Part shown: piece by piece, positions 34,079-43,266 of the stretch
Layout: each line of letters opens with the position of its first letter
Numbering within the stretch: position 1 is the stretch's first letter
Assembly (NCBI RefSeq): GCF_023243075.1
Contig: NZ_JALKFZ020000003.1
Location: 160,238 to 224,237 of the forward strand
Length of the DNA stretch: 64,000 bases
Origin: Frankia sp. AiPa1
GTDB taxonomy: Bacteria > Actinomycetota > Actinomycetes > Frankiales > Frankiaceae
Reading direction: 5' to 3'
Program-made: the position numbers and the translations under genes
Notes under the pieces: model-generated
What the model was told of the DNA's origin: nothing
Database searches by the model: none
The model's input: only the letters and a program-made list of their open reading frames with translations

Positions 34079-35934
34079 GCGTCCGGTTCCATCGGCTTGA
34101 CCGGTCCGACTTCGACGAGTTGGCGGCCGGTCGTGCGCGGGACGATCTCGTCCACCGACTGCGTGTCGCCCAGCTCAGCAGACGTCTGCTTCTCCTGCGA
34201 GCGGTGATGGACGACGCCGCCCGGCTGGCCCCTGACGGCGCCGGACGCTGCGGGCTCGCCCATAGTTATGGAATTCTCGCGGCTGCCCAGCGCGCCAGTC
34301 CGGACGTGGTGGCCGAGCTGTTGTTGTCGCCAGGTTTTGGGCTGTGGGCGATGCACTGCCTACGGCGCCTGCGTGGCACCGTGTCGTCGCCTGGACCAGT
34401 CGCGGGCGATCTTGCCGGACTCGGTTCCCTGGCCGTCGTGGCGGCCTTGCAGGCTGGCATCGACGCCGAGCTGACGTTGTTCGCGCCGCAGGGTGAGGTG
34501 TTCCTGCCGACCCTCGGTTGCCAGCGTGGTGAGCTGTCCGGATGGATACGGGCCCGGACAACCTGCGGCAAGCTCATCCTGCGCCCGTTCGATGCCCGGC
34601 CCGATGATGCTGGTGCGATCACGATCAGTCCGCTACCGAGCTCCGACGGTCAGACCGTGGAGTCCGTGGGGAGTATGGGCTGGCACTCGGTCCCGGCCCT
34701 GCACGGTGAGGCGGCTGGGGAGCGGATTGACCTGCGTCTCGACTTTCTCGATCCGGGTCGGCACAATCTGGGCCTCCCAGTCTCCGGGGACGTCGAACCC
34801 GACCTGGTCGAGCAGTGGCAGCACCGTCTGGACGAGGGCTGGCGGGTCCTGGCGCGGCGAGATCCCCTGGCGGCTCGAGCGCTGTCCGCCGCGATCACCA
34901 CGATCTTCCCGCTGCGCGCGACGGCCGATACGACTGAGCTCTCCGCCTCCGCCGGGGAGGCCTTTGGCGCCGTCGCGATGACTCTCCCGAAGGATGGCCT
35001 GTCGTGCGCCGCCGCGCTACTGCACGAGTTCCAGCACAACAAGCTGTCGGCCCTGCTTGACCTGGTCACGCTGTGCGAGCCGGCGGACGGGCGGCTGTTC
35101 TACGCGCCCTGGCGTGCGGATCCGCGTCCGCTCGGCGGTCTCCTGCAGGGGGCCTACGCCTATCTGGGCCTCATCGGGTTCTGGGACGATGAGCGCCGGG
35201 AAAACCGGGAAAACGACTTCGCGCACTTCGAATTCGCCCGGTGGCGGGAGGAGGTGTGGCGGGTTCTGATCACGATGCGGATATCAGGTGCGATGACCCC
35301 ACTCGGGTTGCGTTTTATCGACGGCATGCAGGCCGCCGCCTGGCCGCACCGGCTGGCCGCGGTGCCGGAGGAGCCACGATGGCTGGCCGCTCGGATCAGC
35401 GCGGAAACCAGGCTGGCCTGGCGGCTGCGCAATCTGGAACCCGCGGTGGACCAGGTTGCGTCGCTCGCGCGGGCGTGGCTCGCTGGACGCCCGGCCCCGC
35501 GGGGCCTGCGGGTGCCCACCCGTGTACGGACAGGCCCGCGGGCGTTGCCCCGCAGCGCCCAACTGGAGCTCGCGCACTTCCGCCTGCGCGAGCCGAAGGC
35601 CTTCCAGGCCGCGCGTGATGGTGTTCCGGGTGTCCTCGGCGGCGACGTCCCGATCTCGGATCAGGCCCACGCCTTCGGCGATCTTTTGTCGGCTCTGGCC
35701 GGTTACCGGGTGCGGATCGTCGATGATCCGAGCCGACTTGACGCCTGGTCGGGGCTTGCTCTCTGGGCTTGGGAGGACGGAGCGACGGAGGTCCGGGCGC
35801 TGGCCACGGCTCCGGAGGTCATCCTCGCGCTGCACCGGGAGATCGCGGAGCGGGCCGGGTACCGACCTGATCCCGTTGACCTGACGACATGGGTGGGCGC
35901 CTCACCGTCGCCGCCCACCAGCGCCGGGTTATAG
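34075..35934 (+). CDS. HExxH-motif putative peptide modification protein of the FxSxx system
   Basis: The 619-aa product starts at a GTG that overlaps the fxsB stop by four bases. H317-E-F-Q-H321 in AALLHEFQHNKLSALLDL is a zinc metalloprotease-type motif. The rest is a long helical scaffold with Arg/Leu-rich ends, as in the family of HExxH proteins that accompany FxsB. It may cleave the leader or further modify the core; neither has been shown by anything visible here. The final codons are GGG TTA TAG. The rare TTA Leu codon is the last sense codon and is forced by a 6-bp tail-to-tail overlap with the TAA stop of the 852-aa gene on the other strand. Confidence 0.85.
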   Translation: MSVRFHRLDRSDFDELAAGRARDDLVHRLRVAQLSRRLLLLRAVMDDAARLAPDGAGRCGLAHSYGILAAAQRASPDVVAELLLSPGFGLWAMHCLRRLRGTVSSPGPVAGDLAGLGSLAVVAALQAGIDAELTLFAPQGEVFLPTLGCQRGELSGWIRARTTCGKLILRPFDARPDDAGAITISPLPSSDGQTVESVGSMGWHSVPALHGEAAGERIDLRLDFLDPGRHNLGLPVSGDVEPDLVEQWQHRLDEGWRVLARRDPLAARALSAAITTIFPLRATADTTELSASAGEAFGAVAMTLPKDGLSCAAALLHEFQHNKLSALLDLVTLCEPADGRLFYAPWRADPRPLGGLLQGAYAYLGLIGFWDDERRENRENDFAHFEFARWREEVWRVLITMRISGAMTPLGLRFIDGMQAAAWPHRLAAVPEEPRWLAARISAETRLAWRLRNLEPAVDQVASLARAWLAGRPAPRGLRVPTRVRTGPRALPRSAQLELAHFRLREPKAFQAARDGVPGVLGGDVPISDQAHAFGDLLSALAGYRVRIVDDPSRLDAWSGLALWAWEDGATEVRALATAPEVILALHREIAERAGYRPDPVDLTTWVGASPSPPTSAGL

Positions 35935-38487
35935 CGCCGGCGGCTCGAAGTCGAAGTCCAGACGTTCGCCGTTCAGACCGGCCCGCACGTCCGGATGCTC
36001 CTCGCCGAGGACGCGCCGGTAGCGGAGCATCGTGTCCTCGGCCAGCGCCGAGCCCTCGTCAGCCCGGTCGACGGCGGCGAGGTCCAGCGCCACGTTGGCC
36101 GCGCTGACCAGGGTGTGCGGGTGGTCGGGGCCGAGTAGCTCGCGAAAGTCGGCCAACGTCTGCTCGCCCATCTCCAGCGCCTCGTCCGGATGACCGAGCA
36201 CGGCGCGGACTGTGGCCAGATTCGCCACGCAGGTCAGGGTGTAGTGATGGCGTGCGCCGAGCCGGGTCCGCAGGCCGGTGAGCGCCTCAGTCAGCAGCTT
36301 CTCGGCTTCCTTGACCCGGTCGAGCTGGCGGTAGACCAAGGCCAGGTTCAGCGCGCAGCCGTAGGTGTAGGGGTGGTCGGGACCGAGGACGTCCCGGAAC
36401 CGACGAATGGTCTTCTCGATCCGTTCGGTCGCCTCGTCCGGGTCGGCGGCCACCCGTTGGGCATTACCCAGGGCGATCGCGGCCGCCAGGCTGTCCGGAT
36501 GTTCAGAACCGAACTGCCGTGCGCTGGTGTAGCGCTCGTACACCTCGCGGGCAAGCTCCAGGGCGCCGGTGAAGTCGCCGGCCTTGCGCCGCGCCACCGA
36601 GAGATCCTTCGCCCCGAGCAGGACGAGCGGGTGATCGGCGGCGAGCTCGCGACGCTGCAGGAGGTCGCGGTGGAGCAGGTAGACCTGCTCGGCCTGCCGC
36701 CGGGCCTCCAGATAGCGGCCGGCCTGACGCAGATCGCGGGCGACCGCGCTTATCGAGTGGATCACCCAGAGGTCGTCCCCACCGGCCGCCGCCCGTTGAT
36801 TGGCGAGGTTATGCTCGTCGATCTCCAACGCACGCTGGTAGGAACCGATCAGACCATAGTCGATGGCGAGGTTGTTGGCGGCGCGCAGCGTGGGCCGGCC
36901 GTCCTCGCCGAAGACCGCCTTGTGCCGGGACAGGCTGTCCTCGTCGAGCCGCCACGCCTGGGCGAACTCGCCGCGGGCCCGCAGGTCGGCGCCGTGGCCA
37001 TTCAGAATGAGCAGCGTTTCCTCGTGGTCCGGACCGAGCACCCGGGTGATCGCCTCGAGGGTGGGCCGGCGCAGTTCGTAGGCCTCGCGATAGCGGCCGA
37101 GCGCCCAGAGGATGTCCGCCTTGACGCCCTGCAGGACGAGTACGTCCGGGTCGTCCGGCCCGGAGTCGGCGATCCAGCACGCCAACGCCCGGTCCGCCTC
37201 GACCAGGCCGATGGTGAGATCTCCGGAGTAGGTCAGGTAGCGGACGATGGTCTCGATCAGCCGGCGCGCCGGTGGCTGCTCCGACCGGTACACCTCCGAC
37301 GGCACGATGTGCGGCAGCAGCTGCCCGAGCTGTGGCCAGTTCACCGGATCATCCGGTTCGCCGGGGTCGGCCGCGATCAGCAGCTGGTGTACCTCGTTGC
37401 GGATCCGCCTCTGGTCCTCCTCCGGCAGCTCATTTCGGATGGCGATCTGGACGAGTCGGTGCACCTGCAGCGTGCGGGCACTGGTGTCGATGCGGGCCAG
37501 GGCGTAGCGGCCGATCTCCCGGATGGCGCGGCTGACCGCGAGACGGTCCCGCATCTCCGTGCCGAAGTCGGAGTCCAGGATGTACCGGCCGCGGTCGAGC
37601 ACCTCCATCGAGATCGGCTCCGGGCCGAAGAACGCACAGCGCCGCAGCAGTCGCAGGGCGAACTGCGACTGCTCCTGCAGCCGGCTCATCGACAGGCTCC
37701 ACACCGCGGCCACCGACGTCGGATAGTCGGTCGGCTGGCTTTCCGCAAGAAGCCGGCCGGAGGCCTCGCGGAACAGCTGCAGGTACTCCCGGGCCGCCAT
37801 GCCCGTCTCGAACTGCAGGGCGCCCGCCTGCTCCAGCGCGAGCGGCAGGTCGCCGAGTGCGTCGGCGAGCTGGTAGGCGTCGTCGGGCGTGATTCCCGGG
37901 ACGCGGCGCTGGAGGAACTCCGTACTCTCCCCGCGAGCGAAGACATCGACCTCGATCGCGTCGACCTGGCCCAGCCAGCCTCGGTCGCGTGAGGTCACGA
38001 TCACGTGACCCGGGCCGTGCGGGATGAGGGGGCGGATCAGCTCCGGGCTTTCGGCGTTGTCGAAGACCAGCAGCCAGCGCCGGTAGGGCTCGCCGCGGCG
38101 CAGCGCGTCCAGCACCAGGGCGACCGCGTCCTCGGTGCGCAGCGGGCCGCTCTCCGTCAGGCCCAGCCGCGGCGCGAGTGCGGCCAGGGCGGACCGGATC
38201 ATCACCGGCTGCTCGGCGCCGACCCACCACACCAGGTCGTAATCGGTCTGGAACTGGTGGGCGTACTCGACCGCCAGCTGGGTCTTGCCCACGCCGCCCA
38301 TCCCCTGCAGCGCGTGCGGCAGCACCGCGGTGATGTCGAGGTCGTCGGACGTGATCCGCCGGCGCAGGTCGGCCAGCTGCTTCGTTCGGCCAGTGAAGTT
38401 CTTGTTCCGTTGCGGCACGTTGCCCCACACGACCGGCACGCGCCGCCCCGTGTCCTGCATCGGAACCGAACCCACCACCGCGTCCAC
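35929..38487 (-). CDS. FxSxx-COOH system NB-ARC/tetratricopeptide protein
   Basis: The 852-aa protein lacks the ATPase and TIR parts of its larger relative and begins with a short lead (VPVVWGNVPQRNKNFTGR) into the NB-ARC domain. The P-loop GMGGVGKTQLAVEYAHQF lies at about residues 60-75, Walker B is LLVFDNAES, and ALGDLPLALEQAGALQ is the GLPL-type motif. From about residue 400 to the end it is tetratricopeptide repeats, with kinesin-light-chain-like units such as LGPDHPYTYGCALNLALVY and LGARHHYTLTCVANLATV. The start at GTG 38487 follows GGGGGCTAAAGG. It is convergent with the HExxH gene, overlapping by six bases. Two NB-ARC/TPR proteins in one locus suggest a scaffold or switch role. Confidence 0.87.
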   Translation of the reverse strand: MDAVVGSVPMQDTGRRVPVVWGNVPQRNKNFTGRTKQLADLRRRITSDDLDITAVLPHALQGMGGVGKTQLAVEYAHQFQTDYDLVWWVGAEQPVMIRSALAALAPRLGLTESGPLRTEDAVALVLDALRRGEPYRRWLLVFDNAESPELIRPLIPHGPGHVIVTSRDRGWLGQVDAIEVDVFARGESTEFLQRRVPGITPDDAYQLADALGDLPLALEQAGALQFETGMAAREYLQLFREASGRLLAESQPTDYPTSVAAVWSLSMSRLQEQSQFALRLLRRCAFFGPEPISMEVLDRGRYILDSDFGTEMRDRLAVSRAIREIGRYALARIDTSARTLQVHRLVQIAIRNELPEEDQRRIRNEVHQLLIAADPGEPDDPVNWPQLGQLLPHIVPSEVYRSEQPPARRLIETIVRYLTYSGDLTIGLVEADRALACWIADSGPDDPDVLVLQGVKADILWALGRYREAYELRRPTLEAITRVLGPDHEETLLILNGHGADLRARGEFAQAWRLDEDSLSRHKAVFGEDGRPTLRAANNLAIDYGLIGSYQRALEIDEHNLANQRAAAGGDDLWVIHSISAVARDLRQAGRYLEARRQAEQVYLLHRDLLQRRELAADHPLVLLGAKDLSVARRKAGDFTGALELAREVYERYTSARQFGSEHPDSLAAAIALGNAQRVAADPDEATERIEKTIRRFRDVLGPDHPYTYGCALNLALVYRQLDRVKEAEKLLTEALTGLRTRLGARHHYTLTCVANLATVRAVLGHPDEALEMGEQTLADFRELLGPDHPHTLVSAANVALDLAAVDRADEGSALAEDTMLRYRRVLGEEHPDVRAGLNGERLDFDFEPPAL

Positions 38488-39511
38488 CCTTTAGCCCCCG
38501 CGTAGGTCTGCGCGAGGCGCGGTCCGATGGGTCCGTGCCTTCGGATCCTGCCCCGCTCGTGCTCTGTCACTGGCCCTGCATGTGTCACTGGCCCCGCATG
38601 GTCAGCTGGCCCATGGTCAGCTGGCCCCGGATAGAACTGATGCCACGTGGCTGGTTGACCTGCTTGGGAGGAAAATTTCCAGCTTACCGAGCGCTTGGAT
38701 CTTATCTACTGCGCGGAGCGAACGGAAGTGTACTGCGGGAACGCGCGTGAGCCGTCCCGTACGGCAGCGTGTCGCCCTCGGTCGCCCCGGACACGACACT
38801 CGCCTCCGGCCTATTGGTCAACGCGCTGCCCGCTGACGATGTCGAGCACCTGTCTATCAGGCATACAGCCGCAGGTAATCTTGATCTTGATGTCGGAATC
38901 AGGTGTCGAATTCGCTAAAACCCGCAGGTCAACGTGTGATTTCACGGATGGGTGGGGGTGTGCGACCCTACGTGCTGTCCGACTCCTGTGTTCCCGGCGG
39001 TCGTGGGACGTCGTGTTGGACAGTCCCCGAGATGATCTCATCGGCACCGATGGTTCCGGGTCGGCGGCGCTGGCGAGCCCAGGATCCGTGGCGCGAGGGC
39101 AGTCTCCGCTCCACCAGGAGCTGTCGCCGTCGACGGTGCCCGGGTTCGCCAGGTTCGGCCGCGACCTGCCAGTGACCACCCGTGCGGGTGCGCGGAAATT
39201 CGGCTGGTGCGGCTGACTATTGCCAGGGTGGTGGGCGACCGGCTGGTCACGCCGTTGGCCGGCCCGTTCTCCGATAGGATTTGCCGACGTCAGGGACGGG
39301 CGGCGAGGGGCTCTACCACATTGGGTGTCGAATCAGTCGTGGCGGGCGGCAGTGATGTCGTTTCACCGAGCGTGGTCGGGGTGCCGGCTCGCGGCCGGGA
39401 TGCGGTCGGCGGGCGGCCTTGGTCGGCTGTGGCCGAACATGCGGAGTGCGACGTCGCGGGCGGGACGATCTCGGCGCGGCCAGATGAGCCGGGGGAATCG
39501 CGGGCCATGCG
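38488..39511. other. Long intergenic region between divergent STAND genes
   Basis: This 1024-bp gap lies between the two divergent NTPase/TPR genes. Several short frames are open on both strands, but none has a ribosome site, domain or protein-like composition that convinces me. It contains two copies of atggtcagctggccc in tandem (about 38598-38627), next to two related gtcactggcccYgc copies, and a less GC-rich stretch at about 38860-38950. A TAGGAT box at 39275-39280 could be a -10 element for the gene at 39512. It could hide an RNA or a decayed gene. Confidence 0.5.
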
Positions 39512-41737
39512 ATGACATCTCGACCGGAACACGGTCCGTTTCCCGTGACGCAGCCTTTTACGCCGGCTGGGGGAGCACTGTTCTTCGGACGTGCGGCCGC
39601 AGCGCATTCGTTGTTGGCGAAATGGCTGGATAATCGGCTGGTTATCGTGTACGGACCGACTGGCGTCGGAAAAAGTTCGCTGTTGCGGGCTGGAGTCCTG
39701 CCAAATTGTTCCTCCTACGATGCCGACGTGCTGCCGGTGGGCCGGATCCGGCCGCTACCCGGGCATGATCTTGATGCGGCCGTGACCACGCCCCACCCTG
39801 TCGTGGGGGCCAACCCGTTCGCTGCGGCGTTGCTCCAGGCGTGGTCCGGCCCAGGCGGCTCCTCGCCCGTGCCCCCAAAGCTGCGGGACGCACTGCGCGG
39901 CGATTCATGGGCCCCGGGTAGTTCGAGGCACCCCGGAAGTTCCGGGCATTCCGGCGGTTCCAGGCTAGCCGGCGACGGGCCGGGCGCCGAGGGCCGGGCC
40001 GGGCACAGCCGCCCGGTCGCCGGGTCGGACCGGCCCATGCTCGCGGCGGTGGACCAGTTCGAGGAGCTGCTCGCGCCGTATCCGCCGCCAGTCGACGCGC
40101 AGCGCGCGGAGTTTGTGACACTTCTTGGGGCCGCCGTCGCCGCGCTGCCGAATCTACGCCTGCTTCTGATCATCCGTGAGGGCAGTCTGGCTGCGTTCCA
40201 GCCTTATGAGCCGGCCATCGCCGCCGGCAGCAGGGTCGCCAGAGTCCGGATCGAGCCCCTGGATCGCGGCACGGCGGCGCTGGCACTCGCCGAACCGGCA
40301 CGGCGGGCCGGCAGCAGCCTGTCACCCGAGGTCATCGATGCCTGCCTGGACGATCTGACCACGAGTCGGGTGACGGATGTCGCCGGGGCACCGTCCGTGC
40401 TGACCAGCGATGTGGTGCAACCACTGTTCTTGGAGCTGGTCGCGACCGCGCTCGGGCAGGAGCGAGCTGGCCGCGCCGCCCCCGTGGCGGCGGACATCCC
40501 GGCGTGGGGGGCCACCGACGCCCTGCTGTCGGCCTACCTGACTCAGGCCGTCGCGCAGGAGGCCCGCCGGCACGATCTCGATGCCGGCGAGGTGCGCCAC
40601 TGGCTGGCCCACACCTTCATCACCGAGCGGGGCCGCCGCGCGGGTGTCGACGAGGGTCTCGCCGCGACCGCTGGGATGCCCACCTCGCTGCTGGTCGCGC
40701 TCGCCGAGCGGTACGTGCTGGTCAGCGAGTGGCGGGTGGGTGCCCGGCGATTCGAGTTGTTCGACGACCGGCTGATCCCGGTACTGCAGACGGCGGTGCC
40801 GGACTGGTCTGTCTCCGGTGCGACGGCGGCGGCGATCGGCGCGGCTGACTTCCTCCAGGCGGCCCTGATCAGCAGGATGGACGGCGATGACTCCGCCGCG
40901 CGCCTTCACCTCGGCGAGGTGCTGCGGCAGGAGACCGCCGATCCACGGGTCCGCGCCCGGGCGCTGCTGCTACTGGCCGAGATCGACAGCGAGCAGGGTC
41001 ATCTCGACCAGGCCCGGGCCGGCTATTGGGATGCTGCCCAGCTGTACGAGGCGCTGCCGGATGTGGAGGCGTCGGGCCGAGCGCTGGCTGAGGCCGCCCG
41101 GCTGCTGTTGCGCGCCGGCCGGCTCGGGGCTGCGGTTGGCGAGCTTCAGGCTGCGGCGGTCCGCATCCCGGCGGATGCCGACATCCAGATCGATCTGGGT
41201 CGTGCGCTGTGGTACTCGGGCCAGCGCTGGGCCGCCGCCTCGATTTTCTCGACCGCGCTTACGCTCGCGCCCCGGTCGGCGGCGGCGCTCGCGGAGCGCG
41301 GACGGCTGCGTGTCGAACTCGGCGACGACGCGGCGGCGTTGGAGGATCTCGACCGGTTGGGTCGGCTGGCGGACCGGACCGTCCCCCTGACCGAACCGGC
41401 CGGACGTGCCGAAGCGGCCCCTTCCACCCGACAAGGTGGCCTGGCCGGACGAGCCGCGATGGCGGGGGCCGCCGAGACCCGGGCGGCTCGCGCGTTGGCG
41501 CTGGCCAGGCTCGGCCGGCCCGGGGCGGCTTTCGCGGAGACCAGCGCGGTGTTGGATGACGCGGCGGACAACGGTCCGGTGCTGTGGCATGCGGCCGAGG
41601 TGTTTCGGGTGATCGGGGACGACACACGCGCGGATGATCTGCTTCGGCGAGCCGTCGAGGCACGTCAGCCCGCGCTGCTCCCACATCAGCGCCGGGAGGT
41701 GAACCGGCTGCTGGGGCACCCCGGCGCGATGGCCTGA
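39512..41737 (+). CDS. STAND-type NTPase (nSTAND1-like) with tetratricopeptide repeats
   Basis: The 741-aa protein opens with PFTPAGGALFFGRAAAAHSLL, the usual entry to novel-STAND NTPases, then P-loop VIVYGPTGVGKSSLLRAGVL and Walker B LAAVDQFEELLAPY, where the D-Q-F-E-E-L-L pattern is characteristic of the nSTAND1 class. The middle, ITERGRRAGVDEGLAAT to RRFELFDDRLIPVLQ, is a helical winged region, and about residues 450-740 form tetratricopeptide-like helices. A Ser/Gly insert (about 130-160) carries short SSRHPGSSGHSG-type repeats. Nothing shows a fused effector, so it may regulate a partner protein. It follows the FxSxx locus after a 1-kb gap and precedes glutamate decarboxylase by only 26 bp. 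Confidence 0.8.
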   Translation: MTSRPEHGPFPVTQPFTPAGGALFFGRAAAAHSLLAKWLDNRLVIVYGPTGVGKSSLLRAGVLPNCSSYDADVLPVGRIRPLPGHDLDAAVTTPHPVVGANPFAAALLQAWSGPGGSSPVPPKLRDALRGDSWAPGSSRHPGSSGHSGGSRLAGDGPGAEGRAGHSRPVAGSDRPMLAAVDQFEELLAPYPPPVDAQRAEFVTLLGAAVAALPNLRLLLIIREGSLAAFQPYEPAIAAGSRVARVRIEPLDRGTAALALAEPARRAGSSLSPEVIDACLDDLTTSRVTDVAGAPSVLTSDVVQPLFLELVATALGQERAGRAAPVAADIPAWGATDALLSAYLTQAVAQEARRHDLDAGEVRHWLAHTFITERGRRAGVDEGLAATAGMPTSLLVALAERYVLVSEWRVGARRFELFDDRLIPVLQTAVPDWSVSGATAAAIGAADFLQAALISRMDGDDSAARLHLGEVLRQETADPRVRARALLLLAEIDSEQGHLDQARAGYWDAAQLYEALPDVEASGRALAEAARLLLRAGRLGAAVGELQAAAVRIPADADIQIDLGRALWYSGQRWAAASIFSTALTLAPRSAAALAERGRLRVELGDDAAALEDLDRLGRLADRTVPLTEPAGRAEAAPSTRQGGLAGRAAMAGAAETRAARALALARLGRPGAAFAETSAVLDDAADNGPVLWHAAEVFRVIGDDTRADDLLRRAVEARQPALLPHQRREVNRLLGHPGAMA

Positions 41738-41763
41738 CGAGGACCGGGAAGGGGTGTGCACGG

Positions 41764-43230
41764 ATGGCGTTGCATCGGCAGGCGGGTGGGGAACGGGCAG
41801 GGGAGTCGGTCGAGGTGCGGGCGCGGCTGGTGCGGCCGGGGGGTGACACGAGTGTGCCGCGGTTCCGGTTGCCGGCGGAGTCGATGGCGCCGGAGACGGC
41901 CTACCAGCTGGTGCATGACGAGCTGATGCTCGACGGGAACGCACGCCTCAACATGGCCACCTTCGTCACGACCTGGATGGATCCGCTGGCCGATCGGCTG
42001 ATGGCCGAGTGCGCGCCGAAGAACATGATCGACAAGGACGAGTACCCGCAGACGGCCGAGCTTGAGGGCCGCTGCGTGAACATCCTCGCCGATCTGTGGC
42101 ACGCCCCGGACGCCGAGCACGCCGTGGGCTGTTCGACCACGGGGTCGTCAGAGGCGTGCATGCTCGCGGGCCTGGCGATGCTGCGCCGCTGGCGGGCGGC
42201 GCGCCGCGGTGCCGGCGCGGCGTCCGAGACCGGCGGGCCGGGGGGCAGGGGGCTGGACGCCGCAGAGCCGAACCCCGGGCAACCCAACATCGTGATGGGG
42301 GCGAACGTCCAGGTCTGCTGGGAGAAGTTCGCCCGGTACTGGGACGTCGAGCCGCGGCTGGTGCCGGTGGGGCCAGGCCGTACCCATCTGAGCGCCGAGG
42401 AGGCGGTGAAGCACTGCGACGCGAACACGATCGGCGTGGTGGCGATCCTCGGGTCGACGTTCGACGGCAGTTACGAACCGGTCGCCGAGATCGCCGCCGC
42501 GCTGGACCGGCTGGCGGCGGCCGACGGCGGCCCGGACATCCCGGTGCACGTGGACGCCGCGTCCGGCGGGTTCATCGCCCCGTTCTGCGACCCCGACCTG
42601 CTCTGGGACTTCCGGCTCGACCGGGTTGTGTCGATCAACACATCGGGGCACAAGTACGGGCTGGTCTATCCGGGGGTCGGCTGGGTGCTGTGGCGCGACC
42701 GGGCGCACCTGCCGGACGAGCTCGTCTTCGAGGTCGACTATCTCGGCGGGACGATGCCGACGTTCGCGCTGAACTTCTCCCGCCCGGGTGCCCAGGTCGT
42801 CGCGCAGTACTACACCATGCTCCAGCTCGGCTTCGACGGGTACCGCCGGGTGGCTCAGGGCTGCCGGGACACCGCCCGGTGGCTCGCCGACCAGATCGCG
42901 AAGCTCGGACCGTTCGAGCTGGTCTCGGACGGCAGTGGCATCCCGGCCTTCGCCTTCCGGCTGCGCGAGGAGATCACCGGCTACACCGTCTTCGACGTCT
43001 CCGAGCTGTTGCGGACCCGCGGCTGGCTGGTGCCTGCCTACCACTTCCCGCCGGAGCTGACCGATCTCGCGGTGCTGCGGATCGTGGTGCGGCACGAGTT
43101 CAGCCGTGATCTGGCCGAACTGCTCGTCCACGACCTGCGCCGGACCATCGACCGCCTCGGCGGCACCGGTGCGGGCGGTCGTCGCCTGCCTCCCGCCGAG
43201 CCGCAGGATGCGGCCTCGTTCCATCACTGA
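41764..43230 (+). CDS. gadB: Glutamate decarboxylase (PLP-dependent)
   Basis: The 488-aa product matches group II PLP decarboxylases of the glutamate type throughout. The N-terminal part has ELMLDGNARLNMATFVTTWMD and ECAPKNMIDKDEYPQTAELEGRC. The cofactor Lys is K297 in INTSGHKYGLVYPGVGW, and HVDAASGGFIAPF supplies the Asp that pairs with the pyridine nitrogen. It converts L-glutamate to GABA, consuming a proton, which can support acid tolerance or GABA metabolism. A Gly/Ala-rich insert of about 20 residues (near 145-165) is unusual. No glutamate/GABA antiporter gene is beside it. The short 26-bp gap from the STAND gene suggests co-transcription, but there is no obvious functional link. Confidence 0.93.
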   Translation: MALHRQAGGERAGESVEVRARLVRPGGDTSVPRFRLPAESMAPETAYQLVHDELMLDGNARLNMATFVTTWMDPLADRLMAECAPKNMIDKDEYPQTAELEGRCVNILADLWHAPDAEHAVGCSTTGSSEACMLAGLAMLRRWRAARRGAGAASETGGPGGRGLDAAEPNPGQPNIVMGANVQVCWEKFARYWDVEPRLVPVGPGRTHLSAEEAVKHCDANTIGVVAILGSTFDGSYEPVAEIAAALDRLAAADGGPDIPVHVDAASGGFIAPFCDPDLLWDFRLDRVVSINTSGHKYGLVYPGVGWVLWRDRAHLPDELVFEVDYLGGTMPTFALNFSRPGAQVVAQYYTMLQLGFDGYRRVAQGCRDTARWLADQIAKLGPFELVSDGSGIPAFAFRLREEITGYTVFDVSELLRTRGWLVPAYHFPPELTDLAVLRIVVRHEFSRDLAELLVHDLRRTIDRLGGTGAGGRRLPPAEPQDAASFHH

Positions 43231-43266
43231 TCGGGTCCTCGGACCGGACGGGCAGGCTACGCCGCG

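Noticed and set aside
36190..37992. A 600-codon plus-strand open frame opposite the 852-aa NB-ARC/TPR gene
   Set aside because: Composition is that of an antisense shadow. The minus strand shows a clear P-loop, GLPL-like motif and TPRs over the same DNA.
38811..39179. A 122-codon minus-strand frame in the 1-kb gap
   Set aside because: Low-complexity Arg/Ser/Asp-rich product, no ribosome site and no similarity that I can recognise.
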